Source of the DNA: Rikenellaceae bacterium
Lineage (GTDB): Bacteria; Bacteroidota; Bacteroidia; Bacteroidales; Rikenellaceae
Direction of reading: 5' to 3'
NCBI GenBank assembly: GCA_015059925.1
Contig: SUZL01000010.1
Span: 1 to 64,000, forward strand
DNA length: 64,000 nt
Each line of letters opens with the position of its first letter. The stretch's first letter is position 1. This document shows, piece after piece, positions 45,645-55,219 of this stretch. The notes beneath the pieces are model-generated. The model saw nothing but the letters and a program-made list of their open reading frames with translations, made no database searches and had not been told where the DNA came from. The position numbers and the translations under genes are program-made.

Positions 45645-46520
45645 ATGGAGTACGCCAACCATCTTCAAGAGTATGCTCCGGCCCCGACGGCCGAATCGGT
45701 TGCCGCTCAGGTCGCCTCGCTGAAGGCTGCCGCCGCGGAGAATGGCAACATAGATATATATAAAAGGTGTCTCGCCGCCGTTGATCTCACGACACTCTCG
45801 TGCAGCGACTCAGCCGAGTCGGTTGCGGCATTGGCTCGCCGCGCCGCCGAGTTCTATATCGACTACCCCGATCTGCAGAACGTCGCATCGGTATGCGTCT
45901 ATCCCCCCTTTGTTGAGAATGTGGGCCTTGCTATCGATGGCACACCTATGCGCATCACGAGCGTTGCGGGTGGCTTCCCATCGTCGCAGACCTTCCTCGA
46001 GGTGAAGATGTTGGAGGTGGCGATGGCTATCGAGAACGGAGCCGACGAGGTGGATATCGTTCTCAACGTGGGCGAGATCCTCGCTGGCAACTACGACGAG
46101 GCTGCCAACGAGGTGGAGGTGTTGCGTGAGGAGTCGGAGGGTGCTACGCTGAAGGTTATCCTCGAGACGGGCGCGCTCCGCAGTCCCGGACTGATCTACA
46201 ACGCTGCGCTGCTTTCGATGGCTGCGGGTGCCGACTTTATCAAGACATCGACGGGCAAGATCGACATTGGTGCTACGCCCGAGGCCGCCGTTGTGATGTG
46301 TCAGGCCATCGGCGAGTACTTCCGCAAGACGGGCCGCCGCGTGGGATTCAAGGCCGCAGGCGGAGTCCGCACGAAGGAGGATGCCGTGCTCTACTACACC
46401 ATCGTTAAGGAGTTGCTCGGCGAGGAGTGGCTCACGCCCGAACTCTTCCGCATCGGAGCATCATCGCTCGCCAACTGCCTGCTCTCGGCCATCGAGGGCC
46501 ACGAGGTGAAATACTTCTAA
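45645..46520 (+). CDS. deoC: Deoxyribose-phosphate aldolase
   Basis: Cleaves 2-deoxyribose-5-phosphate to acetaldehyde and glyceraldehyde-3-phosphate in nucleoside catabolism. The 291-residue length is on the long side; the TIM barrel carries GADEVDIVLNVG, KVILETGAL and the Schiff-base lysine in ADFIKTSTGK, plus the final GFKAAGGVRTKEDA. The N-terminal 50 residues precede the usual CxDLTTLS start of the barrel. It is monocistronic; other deo genes are not nearby. Confidence 0.95.
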   Translation: MEYANHLQEYAPAPTAESVAAQVASLKAAAAENGNIDIYKRCLAAVDLTTLSCSDSAESVAALARRAAEFYIDYPDLQNVASVCVYPPFVENVGLAIDGTPMRITSVAGGFPSSQTFLEVKMLEVAMAIENGADEVDIVLNVGEILAGNYDEAANEVEVLREESEGATLKVILETGALRSPGLIYNAALLSMAAGADFIKTSTGKIDIGATPEAAVVMCQAIGEYFRKTGRRVGFKAAGGVRTKEDAVLYYTIVKELLGEEWLTPELFRIGASSLANCLLSAIEGHEVKYF

Positions 46521-46559
46521 TTCGTTACTGCATAAGCACAATAAGCTCCTCAAGGAGTT

Positions 46560-47738
46560 CTACTCTACTTTTACCGTGTGGCGATGCAACACCTTTCCCG
46601 TCGCATCCACAACCTCCATATCAATCTGCGACTTTGTGGCGCGAACGTTCACCTTATCGTTGTTCGAGTTCACCAGAATGGGGAAGTTGTTATCCACCGA
46701 ACCCACGTCGCGGTAGCTGTAACTATGCGTATGGCCGCACAACATCACGTCGATACCTGCCTCGTTGAGCGTCGGCAGCAGCAGGCGCTTCAGCTCGTTG
46801 TTTCCGTACCAGCCCACACCCTTATCGAAGGGGATGTGCAGCAGCGCAATCTTCACGGGTGCCGAACGGAACTCCTCGCTCTTGACAGCCTCCTTCAACC
46901 ACTCGGCCATCTGCTCGCGGTAGGCATCGTAGGCTGCCGTGCCGCCATACTCGATGTCGCTATCGGGCTTATCCTCACCACTATCCAGCACGACGAAGGC
47001 TACGGGCCCCTGACGGAACGTGAAGTAGGGAGTGTTGGTCGGCGTGGGGAAGAGGTTCAGGTACTCGCTAAAGCCGGGGCCGCGCGTCTCGTGATTTCCA
47101 CGCACATAAACGAGCGGGACGTCCGTAGCGAAGGTCTCCGTTGCGCGGGTCATAAAGCCCGTCTCGATATCCTCCACCGAGCCCATAAAGCTCACCATAT
47201 CGCCATTGAAGACCACGAAATCGGGCTTCTGCTCCTTCAGGCCCTTCGTCAGAGCCAACATCATCGAGTCGCGTCCGTGAATGTCGTTCACCATCGTGAA
47301 GGTGCAATCCTCCTTCTCGGCATCCATCGTGCGGATGGCGTAGGGCTTCTGCGAATATACGTTGCTCGCGCTGATATAACCGCTCGGAACGGGGTTGTGG
47401 CCGCTATCGTCCACGCCCTGCTGATAGATGCGGTAGCGGTAGCTCGTACCGGGCTTGAGTCCCGTGATGCGAACGTGATGTACGGCCGATACGACGTGAC
47501 GGCCCATAAAATCCTCATCATAGCGTGGACGCTCCTCGGCATAGAACGACGTGCCATCGTCGGGAGCAACCTCCACCCAACCCATACAGCGGTCGGTCGA
47601 AGTCCAGACAACGGTCATCTCGGTCTCGGTTACGCCCACCACCCACGGGCCGCACTTGGTTTTCACCCTCGGGGGATCGGCTGCGAATGCTACAACGGCT
47701 AAAAGCGTGAGCATCAGGCTAAAACATAGTCTCTTCAT
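46560..47738 (-). CDS. Secreted metallophosphoesterase with N-terminal fibronectin-like domain
   Basis: A 392-residue exported protein (signal peptide ending VAFA-A). Residues about 25-130 are an Ig/FnIII-like domain as in purple acid phosphatases (VVGVTETEMTVVWTSTDR, ITGLKPGTSYRYRIY). The catalytic domain has NDIHGR, FNGDMVS, VRGNHET, LLHIPFD and CGHTHSYSY, the complete dinuclear metal set. The substrate is unknown. It is third in a row after ctp and a small membrane protein, 21 bases downstream of the latter. It is not closely similar to the other phosphoesterase at 21289. Confidence 0.87.
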   Translation of the reverse strand: MKRLCFSLMLTLLAVVAFAADPPRVKTKCGPWVVGVTETEMTVVWTSTDRCMGWVEVAPDDGTSFYAEERPRYDEDFMGRHVVSAVHHVRITGLKPGTSYRYRIYQQGVDDSGHNPVPSGYISASNVYSQKPYAIRTMDAEKEDCTFTMVNDIHGRDSMMLALTKGLKEQKPDFVVFNGDMVSFMGSVEDIETGFMTRATETFATDVPLVYVRGNHETRGPGFSEYLNLFPTPTNTPYFTFRQGPVAFVVLDSGEDKPDSDIEYGGTAAYDAYREQMAEWLKEAVKSEEFRSAPVKIALLHIPFDKGVGWYGNNELKRLLLPTLNEAGIDVMLCGHTHSYSYRDVGSVDNNFPILVNSNNDKVNVRATKSQIDMEVVDATGKVLHRHTVKVE

Positions 47739-47759
47739 AGTCAGTAGTATTTTTTACGT

Positions 47760-47975
47760 TTACTCTACATTCTCCTGCGTCTGAGCATTCTGCTCCACCT
47801 CGACCTCCACACCTATCTGCTCAACAACCTCCTCCTCCGGGGCTGTCGTCTGCGCAACAGGCGAGAAGAGATCCTCGGGAAGCAGGCTCTTATATGATCC
47901 AGCGCCCAGCGCCGTCATCACGATTATCGCCACCACGCCCACTGCGAAGAGCAATCCTATAATCTTCTTTATCAT
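47760..47975 (-). CDS. Small membrane-anchored acidic protein
   Basis: A 71-residue protein not matching any family I recognise. One hydrophobic helix (5-24) is followed by a short neutral segment and a C-terminal half rich in Glu, Gln and Val (EEEVVEQIGVEVEVEQ). It sits between ctp and a phosphoesterase gene with 2- and 21-base gaps, so it is almost certainly translated with them. A role as an accessory to the protease is a guess only. Confidence 0.65.
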   Translation of the reverse strand: MIKKIIGLLFAVGVVAIIVMTALGAGSYKSLLPEDLFSPVAQTTAPEEEVVEQIGVEVEVEQNAQTQENVE

Positions 47976-47977
47976 AG

Positions 47978-49684
47978 CTATCTATTCAGTTTTATCTCCA
48001 TTTCGGGTAGCGTGCGGCTGATGATCACCTCCTCGCCCTCATCGGGTTCGGGCAGAGGCATATCCTTAAGCAGCTCCACCGAGCGCACCAGCACATTATC
48101 GACCGGCATAATGTTGTAGTAGAATGCCGCATCCTCCAACACCGTATTGCGGCCGATGTAGGCCCTCAGCTGCGCCTCCATAATCTTGCGCGAACGGGCT
48201 ATATCCCTCTGTACGGGCTTTACGCCCTGCGTCTCGGCGTAGCGGATAAAATCATCGAAGAGCGTCTTGTCGCTATCGAGCAGCTCAGTCAGCTCATCCA
48301 TCGTTCGCACCGCATTGAGCGCCTCGCGGTGGCGGTCGGCGTAGTCCAACGTGTAGCGGTAGAGGATGTTACGGCCCGAGACCTCGACGTAATACTTGGT
48401 CATATCGGTGGTATCCATCGGGATGAATACATCGGGCATAATACCGCCTCCGCCATATACGACCTTACCCTTCGGCGTTACGAACTTGAGCGAGTCGGCA
48501 AAGTGGATGCTGTCGGCCGAGAAGAACTCGTTGTTGTTGTAGCGGCGGATCAGATCCATATCGTAGTTGTAATCGTCGCCATTGGTATAGGGTTTCTGAA
48601 TCGAGCGGCCCGTAGGGGTGAAATAACGCGCAACGGTGAGTCGCAAGGCCGAGCCATCGGCGTAGGGTATCTGACTCTGCACCAAACCCTTACCAAACGA
48701 GCGTCGTCCCACGATCGTGCCTCGGTCGTTATCCTGCACCGCGCCGGCCAGAATCTCGCTCGACGAGGCACTACCCTCGTCGATGAGCACCACCAGAGCC
48801 AGATCCGTTGCCGTACCCGTGCCGTCGCTGAACTCCTTGACCTGCTCGCGGTGGCGATCCTCCGTATATACGATCAGCTTGCCTGCGGGCAGGAACTCGT
48901 TGGCGATCAGAATCGCCTGATCGAGGAAGCCGCCCGAATTATCGCGCAAGTCGAAAATCAACTTGGTCATACCCTGCTCACGCAGCTGCGCGAGGGCCTG
49001 CTGCAACTCCATAAACGACGTGCGGGCAAACTGCGACAGACGTATAAAACCGATGCTGTCGGTCAGCATCGTCGCCGCCTCGATACTCTTGATGGGGATG
49101 GCATCGCGCACAACCGTAATATCGACCAGCTCGTCGATATTCTGACGCTTGAGCGAGAGTCGCACCTCCGTGCCGCGTCGTCCGCGCAGACGCTTGACGA
49201 TGTCGTTCTGCGGCATCTTCACACCAGCCACCAACGTATCGTTGATCTCAATGATGCGATCGCCCGCCACGATTCCCGCCTTGGCACTCGGGCCATTGGG
49301 GATGACACTGAGCACGATAACCGTATCGGTCGCGGCGTTGAACGACACGCCAATACCGTCGAACTCGCCCTCCAGCGGCTCGTTCAGCTCCTGCATCTCG
49401 CGTGCGGGGATATATACCGAGTGAGGATCCAGCTCGCGCATCATCAGCGGGATGACCAGCTCGGCGAGCGAATCCATCGAGATAGAGTCCACAAAACGAT
49501 GCTCGACGAGCATACTCGTCTGCATAATCTTGTTTGTCATATTCATACTGCTGCGACGTATGAGCGAGCGAATCTGCGACTCGGCACGGTTGCGCCCGAC
49601 GAACTGTCCCAACAATATTCCAAGAACCACTCCTACGGCCAAAATCAGCGGAAAGAGTATCGTGTGTTTAGAGTTTTTATACAT
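47978..49684 (-). CDS. C-terminal processing peptidase (S41 family)
   Basis: A periplasmic serine protease that trims or degrades envelope proteins. A signal anchor (8-26) is followed by an N-terminal helical part, a PDZ domain (EFDGIGVSFNAATDTVIVLSV then GDRIIEINDTLV, about 107-190) and the S41 core: DLRDNSGGFLD, the nucleophile region GSASSSEILAG (serine at about 307) and K332 in SFGKGLVQ with Q336. The 568-residue length fits Bacteroidetes CtpA/Tsp-like proteins. The C-terminal 160 residues (after about 410) are an additional domain. It leads the row with the small acidic protein and a phosphoesterase. Confidence 0.92.
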   Translation of the reverse strand: MYKNSKHTILFPLILAVGVVLGILLGQFVGRNRAESQIRSLIRRSSMNMTNKIMQTSMLVEHRFVDSISMDSLAELVIPLMMRELDPHSVYIPAREMQELNEPLEGEFDGIGVSFNAATDTVIVLSVIPNGPSAKAGIVAGDRIIEINDTLVAGVKMPQNDIVKRLRGRRGTEVRLSLKRQNIDELVDITVVRDAIPIKSIEAATMLTDSIGFIRLSQFARTSFMELQQALAQLREQGMTKLIFDLRDNSGGFLDQAILIANEFLPAGKLIVYTEDRHREQVKEFSDGTGTATDLALVVLIDEGSASSSEILAGAVQDNDRGTIVGRRSFGKGLVQSQIPYADGSALRLTVARYFTPTGRSIQKPYTNGDDYNYDMDLIRRYNNNEFFSADSIHFADSLKFVTPKGKVVYGGGGIMPDVFIPMDTTDMTKYYVEVSGRNILYRYTLDYADRHREALNAVRTMDELTELLDSDKTLFDDFIRYAETQGVKPVQRDIARSRKIMEAQLRAYIGRNTVLEDAAFYYNIMPVDNVLVRSVELLKDMPLPEPDEGEEVIISRTLPEMEIKLNR

Positions 49685-49775
49685 ATATCACTTATCTATC
49701 CCCGAAAACCAACAATCGGCATACCATTCTTTTCGGGGCCTTGCATCCTCGGCCGCCCATCGGCCCGCGATGCGA

Positions 49776-50948
49776 TTATTTATTCTTAAACGTATAGGTC
49801 AAACCGAGCGAGATGTACGACTTGAGCATAATCGCGCTGTTCTGCGCCTTGTCGTAGAGCATATTCACCGTAACCTCGGTCTCAAAATACTTCGATGCCT
49901 TGATCCTGAACGAGTTTCGCCAATCGACGGTCGGGTGCAACATCTCGTGGCGCGGCACGGCCGTAGGCTCCAAACCCTCGGGGCTGCCGTTCTGCTTCCA
50001 GCTGTCGAGCTCGGCCAGATAGTCGTCATAGTCGCGGATCTTCGAGAGGTTGCTCACGTTGGTGATCCAACCGTAGTAGCAGAAGATGTTAGTGTCGTAG
50101 GTAAACCAATTCTCCTTACCCCAGCTGCGCTTGAACTCCAACTTCACTGACGAACCACCCGTAAAGAGGAAATTCTTGTCGATATCGACACCAAACCAGC
50201 TCTTGGCCTCCTTGTTGCGGTAGTAACGCTCGACGAGCGAGTTGTTTGCCACAACGCCGTTACCAGAGAGGGGGAAGAGCGAGATCTTGATCGGGAACTT
50301 AGGGTTGGGGCTGGCGAAATCCATACCGATAGAGAAGTCCATATTACCCGGCGCAAGGAAACCCGTGATCACATCGTCGTCGGTCTGCTGCGTGCGCGAG
50401 AGGTATGAGTTCGTGAATTGGCTCTTGAACTTGAACATCATCGTATATGACCACTTGTTATTTACCGCCAGCTTGGGCTGCACCTGCAACCAGAACTCAT
50501 CGACATTCTTGAACCATATACCCTTACGGTCGCCATCCTCGGTATCTACGCGCAGACGGTTGTAGCCGAACTTGGCGCTCACCTGCGTATTGTTCGAGAA
50601 GCGATCCTTCTTGTAGGTATGCACCAGATTGAACGAACCGAGCACCGAGATAGCGTTATCACCACCCTTCGTGTCGGCCCACGCCTCGTTGTACGAGGTC
50701 ATCGTACCTTGCAGCTTGAGCGTTATCTCCAGATAGTTACGCTCCAGACGGATGCGCTGACGCTCCAGACGGTCGCGCGCATCGCTGAACGACGCAAGCT
50801 CGTTGATATTGGCATTCTGTATCTGAGTCTGATGATTCACATTGCCCGCTGTACGGGTTTTGGTCTGATCCTCGACGGTGAACTGCGCGCGGGCGGGCAG
50901 AGCCAGCATCGTAGCCATAGCGATCAGTATTGTCAAAAGTCTATTCAT
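49776..50948 (-). CDS. DUF3078 family outer-membrane protein
   Basis: A 390-residue secreted protein (signal peptide ending LPARA-Q). The mature part is dominated by amphipathic strands with aromatic ends (for example [25 protein letters not shown]) and terminates in [11 protein letters not shown], consistent with an outer-membrane beta-barrel. The family is common in Bacteroidetes, with unknown function. It is separated from ctp by 91 bases and has its own promoter. Confidence 0.8.
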   Translation of the reverse strand: MNRLLTILIAMATMLALPARAQFTVEDQTKTRTAGNVNHQTQIQNANINELASFSDARDRLERQRIRLERNYLEITLKLQGTMTSYNEAWADTKGGDNAISVLGSFNLVHTYKKDRFSNNTQVSAKFGYNRLRVDTEDGDRKGIWFKNVDEFWLQVQPKLAVNNKWSYTMMFKFKSQFTNSYLSRTQQTDDDVITGFLAPGNMDFSIGMDFASPNPKFPIKISLFPLSGNGVVANNSLVERYYRNKEAKSWFGVDIDKNFLFTGGSSVKLEFKRSWGKENWFTYDTNIFCYYGWITNVSNLSKIRDYDDYLAELDSWKQNGSPEGLEPTAVPRHEMLHPTVDWRNSFRIKASKYFETEVTVNMLYDKAQNSAIMLKSYISLGLTYTFKNK

Positions 50949-50983
50949 AATCGGCTGTTTTTATATTTTGTTTTTCTTCAATG

Positions 50984-50991
50984 CAAAGTTA
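50984..50991 (-). promoter_or_regulatory. -7 box for the DUF3078 gene
   Basis: Minus-strand TAACTTTG, 36 bases upstream of the start. Confidence 0.5.
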
Positions 50992-51012
50992 CAATTTTTC
51001 AGTGAATATACT

Positions 51013-51020
51013 TATATTTG
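51013..51020 (+). promoter_or_regulatory. -7 box for nfo
   Basis: TATATTTG, 31 bases before the nfo start. Confidence 0.55.
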
Positions 51021-51051
51021 TAAGTACATAATTAATCAACTATTCTACTAT

Positions 51052-51897
51052 ATGAAATATTTTGGTGCACACGTCAGCGCTTCGGGCGGAGTCGATAACG
51101 CCCCGCGCAACGCATTTGAGATAGGAGCTACGGCATTTGCCCTCTTCACGAAGAATCAACGCCAGTGGGCCGCTCCCCCACTCAGCGACGAGCAGGTGGC
51201 GGCCTTCCGCGAGGCCTGCGAGAAATATGGCTACGCGCCACATCAGATTCTGCCCCACGACAGCTACCTCATAAACCTCGGCCACCCCGAGCGCGAGGGA
51301 TTGGAGAAGTCGCGCGCATCGTTCCTGCACGAGATGGAGCGTTGTGAGCGTCTGGGATTGGATCGCCTGAATTTCCACCCGGGCAGCCACCTGAAGAAGA
51401 TCTCGGAGGAGGAGAGCCTGAAGCTCGTGGCCGAGTCGATCAACATCGCGCTGGATAAGACGCACGGAGTTACGGCCGTCATAGAGAATACGGCAGGTCA
51501 AGGCTCAAACCTCGGTTACGCCTTCTGGCACTTGGCCTATATCATTGACCGCGTGGAGGATAAGTCGCGCGTAGGCGTATGCCTCGACACCTGCCACTCG
51601 TTCGCCGCAGGGTACGACCTCTCGACCGAGGAGGGCTGCGACGAGGTCTTCGCCGAGTTCGAGCGAGAGGTTGGATTTGAGTATCTGCGCGGTATGCACC
51701 TCAACGATGCGATGAAACCCCTCGGCAGCCGCGTCGATCGCCACTCGCCGATGGGCGAGGGGCATTTGGGCATAACGCCCTTTCGGTACATTGCACGCGA
51801 TGCCCGTTTCGACGATATTCCGCTCATCCTCGAGACACCCGACGAAAGCCGCTGGGCCGAGGAGATTGCAATGCTGAAGAGTTTTGCGAAGGAGTAA
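51052..51897 (+). CDS. nfo: Endonuclease IV
   Basis: AP endonuclease that nicks 5' of abasic sites in base-excision repair. The 281-residue TIM barrel has [60 protein letters not shown] and a final LETP, which contain the trinuclear zinc ligands. The start at 51052 gives the canonical MKYFGAHVS; the longer frame upstream overlaps the DUF3078 gene and is rejected. Monocistronic. Confidence 0.97.
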   Translation: MKYFGAHVSASGGVDNAPRNAFEIGATAFALFTKNQRQWAAPPLSDEQVAAFREACEKYGYAPHQILPHDSYLINLGHPEREGLEKSRASFLHEMERCERLGLDRLNFHPGSHLKKISEEESLKLVAESINIALDKTHGVTAVIENTAGQGSNLGYAFWHLAYIIDRVEDKSRVGVCLDTCHSFAAGYDLSTEEGCDEVFAEFEREVGFEYLRGMHLNDAMKPLGSRVDRHSPMGEGHLGITPFRYIARDARFDDIPLILETPDESRWAEEIAMLKSFAKE

Positions 51898-51899
51898 AT

Positions 51900-51936
51900 A
51901 AAAAGGGTGCCCGATGATTTCGGACACCTTTTTTCT
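51900..51936 (+). terminator. Terminator after nfo
   Basis: AAAAGGGTG-CCGA / TCGG-CACCTTTTTT stem and T-run; symmetrical enough to work in both directions. Confidence 0.88.
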
Positions 51937-51945
51937 TATTCCATA

Positions 51946-51967
51946 GAAATTGTATAACAAGAGCTAT
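51946..51967 (-). repeat. Dispersed hairpin element, fragment E (left arm only)
   Basis: AAATTGTATAACAAGAGC, preceded by CCAT, matches the left arm of copies C and D. The rest of the element is absent, and the next bases are the stop codon of the minus-strand gene at 51968. Confidence 0.65.
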
Positions 51968-52369
51968 TTATTCATTTCCTTTGGCTTCCAAGATGGGTAG
52001 GCCCGCCTCGGTAGGAATGTAAATAACCTTATTCGCCGAAGAGTTCTGCTGTCGCACCCATAGATACTGAATGTAGGTGGGCGTGAGCGAGCCATTCTCG
52101 ATCTTGATAGCCTCGGCAGCACCCTGTGCGCGCACTACCTCAGCCTGAGCGTTAAGTTTCTCTGCCTCGAGGTTGGCCTTCGCCTCCTCAATCTTGATCT
52201 GTCGATTCTGCTCGGCCTGCGCCAACTCTGCACGTCCCTTCATCTCCTGCTGCCACACCTTGTATCGGGGCACACCAAAGAGGAAGAACGCAACAATTGC
52301 ACAACATACAAACGCAATAGACAAAACTGCGCCAGCCGTAATTACGGGGCCTTGGTTCGGATTACTCAT
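51968..52369 (-). CDS. Single-pass membrane protein with SPFH-like coiled coil
   Basis: A 133-residue protein with one membrane helix (12-34) and a charged coiled coil (about 43-90; QIKIEEAKANLEAEKLNAQAEVVRAQGAAEAI). The coiled coil and the following YIQYLWVRQ resemble the C-terminal end of prohibitin/flotillin (SPFH) proteins, but the SPFH domain itself is missing. It could be an independent small family or a reduced derivative. It is last in the cvpA-rsgA-trmH-aminotransferase row, 24 bases after the aminotransferase start side. Confidence 0.75.
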   Translation of the reverse strand: MSNPNQGPVITAGAVLSIAFVCCAIVAFFLFGVPRYKVWQQEMKGRAELAQAEQNRQIKIEEAKANLEAEKLNAQAEVVRAQGAAEAIKIENGSLTPTYIQYLWVRQQNSSANKVIYIPTEAGLPILEAKGNE

Positions 52370-52393
52370 AGTTCAATGGTTTTAGGTGGGTTA

Positions 52394-53593
52394 TTATAAT
52401 CTGTCAAGACATTTTCTTATCAATCGCACGCTGTCGCCGATCTCCTCGTCCGAGATAACGAGCGGAGGCGAAATGCGGAATGCCGTATCGCAATAGAGGA
52501 ACCAGTCGCTCAGGATTCCCTCCTCGATAAAGATATCCATCAGTCGGTAGAGCTTCTCGCTTGCGCCCAGCTCAACGGCCAACAGCAGACCACTGCGGCG
52601 GATCTCCCTTACGGCCGGATGGTCGCGTAGCAGCTCCTCGTACATCGCACCCTTGCGCTCGACATCCTCAACCACTTTATTATCAATCAGGTATCGCATC
52701 GCCGCCAATCCCGCAGCACAACATACGGGGTGGCCTCCGAAGGTGGTGATATGGCCCAAGACGGGATCGTGAGTCAGCGTTGCCATTATCTCTTGGCTCG
52801 AGACGAAAGCTCCGAGCGGCATACCGCCACCCAACGCCTTTGCCAAGCAGACAACATCGGGCGTTACGCCATATCGCTGCATAGCGAACATCTCACCCGA
52901 GCGGCCCATACCCATCTGTATCTCATCGAAAATCAGCAGCGCCCCCACCTCCGTACAACGCTCACGCAGAGCCTGCAGGAATCCATCCTCGGGCGGACGT
53001 ACACCCGCCTCACCCTGCACGGGCTCGCACAGCACGCAGGCCGTGCGCTCGGTAATCTGCTTTAGATCCTCCTTATGGTTAAAACGGATAGCCTTCGTAT
53101 CGGGCAGCAGCGGTCGAAAAGCCGACTTCCACTCCTCGCCCTCGGGCTGTCCCATCATACTCATCGCGCCGTGCGTCGAGCCGTGGTAGGCACGTCGCAT
53201 CGAGATCATCTCCGTGCGTCCCGTATAGCGCTTGGCAAGTTTCAGCGCACCCTCCACAGCCTCGGCTCCCGAGTTAAGGAAATAGACCGAGTCGAGGGGA
53301 TCGGGCAGAGTCTGGGCGAGCAGTCGCGCGAACTCCACCTGCGGGCGCTCGACCATCTCGCCATAGACCATAATGTGCATATACTCTGCGGCTTGGCGCT
53401 GCACAGCCTCCACGACGGCCCGATTTGCGTGGCCGACATTGCTCACCGACACACCCGAGATCAGATCGTAATAGGGCTTACCCTCGGGCGTATAGAAAAA
53501 GACACCCTCGGCACGCTCGACCTCGATAAGTTGCGGCGAGGGCGAGGTCTGCGCAACGTGGCGCAGGAATTGTTTTCGTAGGATTTCGCTCAT
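52394..53593 (-). CDS. Class III PLP-dependent aminotransferase (ornithine/acetylornithine type)
   Basis: A 399-residue fold-type I aminotransferase. NSGAEAVEGALKLAKRYTGR is the phosphate-binding segment; FDEIQMGMGRSG is the aspartate motif contacting the pyridine nitrogen; CLAKALGGGMPLGAF carries the PLP lysine. Similarity is to the ArgD/Orn-aminotransferase/GABA group; the exact substrate is not readable, and no arginine genes are adjacent. It lies six bases after trmH. Confidence 0.87.
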   Translation of the reverse strand: MSEILRKQFLRHVAQTSPSPQLIEVERAEGVFFYTPEGKPYYDLISGVSVSNVGHANRAVVEAVQRQAAEYMHIMVYGEMVERPQVEFARLLAQTLPDPLDSVYFLNSGAEAVEGALKLAKRYTGRTEMISMRRAYHGSTHGAMSMMGQPEGEEWKSAFRPLLPDTKAIRFNHKEDLKQITERTACVLCEPVQGEAGVRPPEDGFLQALRERCTEVGALLIFDEIQMGMGRSGEMFAMQRYGVTPDVVCLAKALGGGMPLGAFVSSQEIMATLTHDPVLGHITTFGGHPVCCAAGLAAMRYLIDNKVVEDVERKGAMYEELLRDHPAVREIRRSGLLLAVELGASEKLYRLMDIFIEEGILSDWFLYCDTAFRISPPLVISDEEIGDSVRLIRKCLDRL

Positions 53594-53599
53594 AGGTCT

Positions 53600-54310
53600 T
53601 TACAATGGAAATTGACGCTCCAGAATTCGCTGCGAGTCCTTTACCGACGACATCACCCAGCGGAACAGCATCTCGCGGGCATCATCCTCCTTTAGACGCC
53701 AATCAATCGAGGGCGAGAGGCGCATACGCTGCGAGAGCATATAGATCAGAATCGCCGCCGAGGCCGACACGTTCAGACTCTCGACCATACCGCACATCGG
53801 GATGCGCAAATACTCATCCGCCGCCTCGATAATCTCGTCGCTCACACCCGCGTGCTCCGTACCGAAGACCAGACAGAAGGGGCCGCGCTCCACATCGAAC
53901 GTTTCGGGAGTGCAACTCTCGCGGTGAGGCGTGGTGGCCACCAGTCGATATCCCGCGCCCTTCAACGCCGCGATAGCCTCCTCGGTCGAGTCGTGGCGCG
54001 TCAGATCAACCCACTTATCCGTGCCACGCACGATATTGACGTTGGGCGAGAACTTGCAGCGCGTCTCCACCGTATGCAGATCCTGCAATCCGAACGCCTC
54101 GCAGTGGCGCACCAGCGCCGAGGCGTTCTGCGGATGGAACGTATTCTCGGTAAGGATGGTCATATAGCGTGTGCGCGAAGACAAGGTGCGACGCAGCACC
54201 TCGATGCGCTCCTCGGTAAGGAATGTCTCCAGATATGCCGTGCGCTCGTCGTACCACTCCTTCGAGTGGCCAGCGCAGTAGGCTTTCAATCTACTTGCGA
54301 TACTTGTCAT
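53600..54310 (-). CDS. TrmH-family (SpoU) RNA 2'-O-methyltransferase
   Basis: A 236-residue SPOUT enzyme with the trefoil knot motifs: NASALVRHCEAFG (motif 1), LVFGTEHAGVS (motif 2) and MVESLNVSASAAILIY (motif 3). Likely acts on tRNA ribose (TrmH, Gm18); rRNA targets are possible. The start at 54310 overlaps the end of rsgA by 20 bases; a further in-frame ATG 30 bases upstream is less likely. Confidence 0.87.
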   Translation of the reverse strand: MTSIASRLKAYCAGHSKEWYDERTAYLETFLTEERIEVLRRTLSSRTRYMTILTENTFHPQNASALVRHCEAFGLQDLHTVETRCKFSPNVNIVRGTDKWVDLTRHDSTEEAIAALKGAGYRLVATTPHRESCTPETFDVERGPFCLVFGTEHAGVSDEIIEAADEYLRIPMCGMVESLNVSASAAILIYMLSQRMRLSPSIDWRLKEDDAREMLFRWVMSSVKDSQRILERQFPL

Positions 54311-55217
54311 CTTCGTCAAGGATTTTAAGGTAACTCTCATATCGCGGATAGGCTATCTCGCCCCTCTGGACGGCCTCCACAACGGCACAATGCGGCTCGT
54401 GCGTATGAGAACAATTATAGAAACGGCACTCGGGCAGGTAGCGCATCATCTCGGGGAAGTAGTGCGCCAGCTCGGCATCTTCAATATCGATCAGGCCGAA
54501 GCCCTTAATACCCGGAGTGTCAATTATATATCCGCCCTCCGAGAGGGGGTACATCGTCGAAAATGTAGTGGTGTGCTTGCCCTTGTGATGGCTCTGCGAG
54601 ATCTCGCCCGTGCGAATATCCAGCCCCGGCTCAACGGCCGCCACGAGAGTCGATTTTCCCACGCCCGAATTTCCCGACAGCAACGTGGTCTTGCCACGCA
54701 GCAATTCGCGCACCTGAGCCACGCCCTCGCCCTCGGTGGCCGAGACCTCGATGATGCGGTAGCCCGCACTCTCATAAATAGCGTGAAACTCCTCCACCTC
54801 GTCGGGTCGCTGACGCGCAAGATCGATCTTCGCCAGCAGGATCGTCGAAGGCACCTTGTAGGCCTCGCACGTTACCAAGAAACGGTCGATGAACTCCTTT
54901 GCCGTCGTGGGCGAGAAGAGCGTTACGACCAGCAGCGCCTGATCCACGTTGGCCGCTATGATGTGCGACTCCTTCGAAAGGTTCGATGCGCGACGGATGA
55001 TGTAGTTGCGGCGCGGTTCGATGGCCGAGATGACGTAAGCCCCCTCGGCATCAGCCTCAACCCTTACCACGTCGCCCACTACTACGGGATTGGTCGAACG
55101 CACGCTCTTCAGGCGCAGTTTGCCTCGGATGCGACACTGCAGGCGCTCGCCCTCGTGCAACACCTCATACCAACTGCCCGTCGAGCGGACAACCATTGCG
55201 CTGAATCCCTCTGCCAT
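54291..55217 (-). CDS. rsgA: Ribosome small-subunit GTPase RsgA
   Basis: A circularly permuted GTPase that promotes late 30S maturation. The 308-residue protein has an N-terminal OB-fold (about 1-75), then the permuted G motifs with ILLAKIDLA (G4) before GNSGVGKSTLVAAV (G1) and the DTPGIKGFG (G3). The C-terminal zinc knuckle is C-x5-C-x-H-x5-C (CRFYNCSHTHEPHC). It is translated with cvpA (2-base gap) and overlaps trmH. Confidence 0.96.
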   Translation of the reverse strand: MAEGFSAMVVRSTGSWYEVLHEGERLQCRIRGKLRLKSVRSTNPVVVGDVVRVEADAEGAYVISAIEPRRNYIIRRASNLSKESHIIAANVDQALLVVTLFSPTTAKEFIDRFLVTCEAYKVPSTILLAKIDLARQRPDEVEEFHAIYESAGYRIIEVSATEGEGVAQVRELLRGKTTLLSGNSGVGKSTLVAAVEPGLDIRTGEISQSHHKGKHTTTFSTMYPLSEGGYIIDTPGIKGFGLIDIEDAELAHYFPEMMRYLPECRFYNCSHTHEPHCAVVEAVQRGEIAYPRYESYLKILDEDDKYRK

Positions 55218-55219
55218 CG

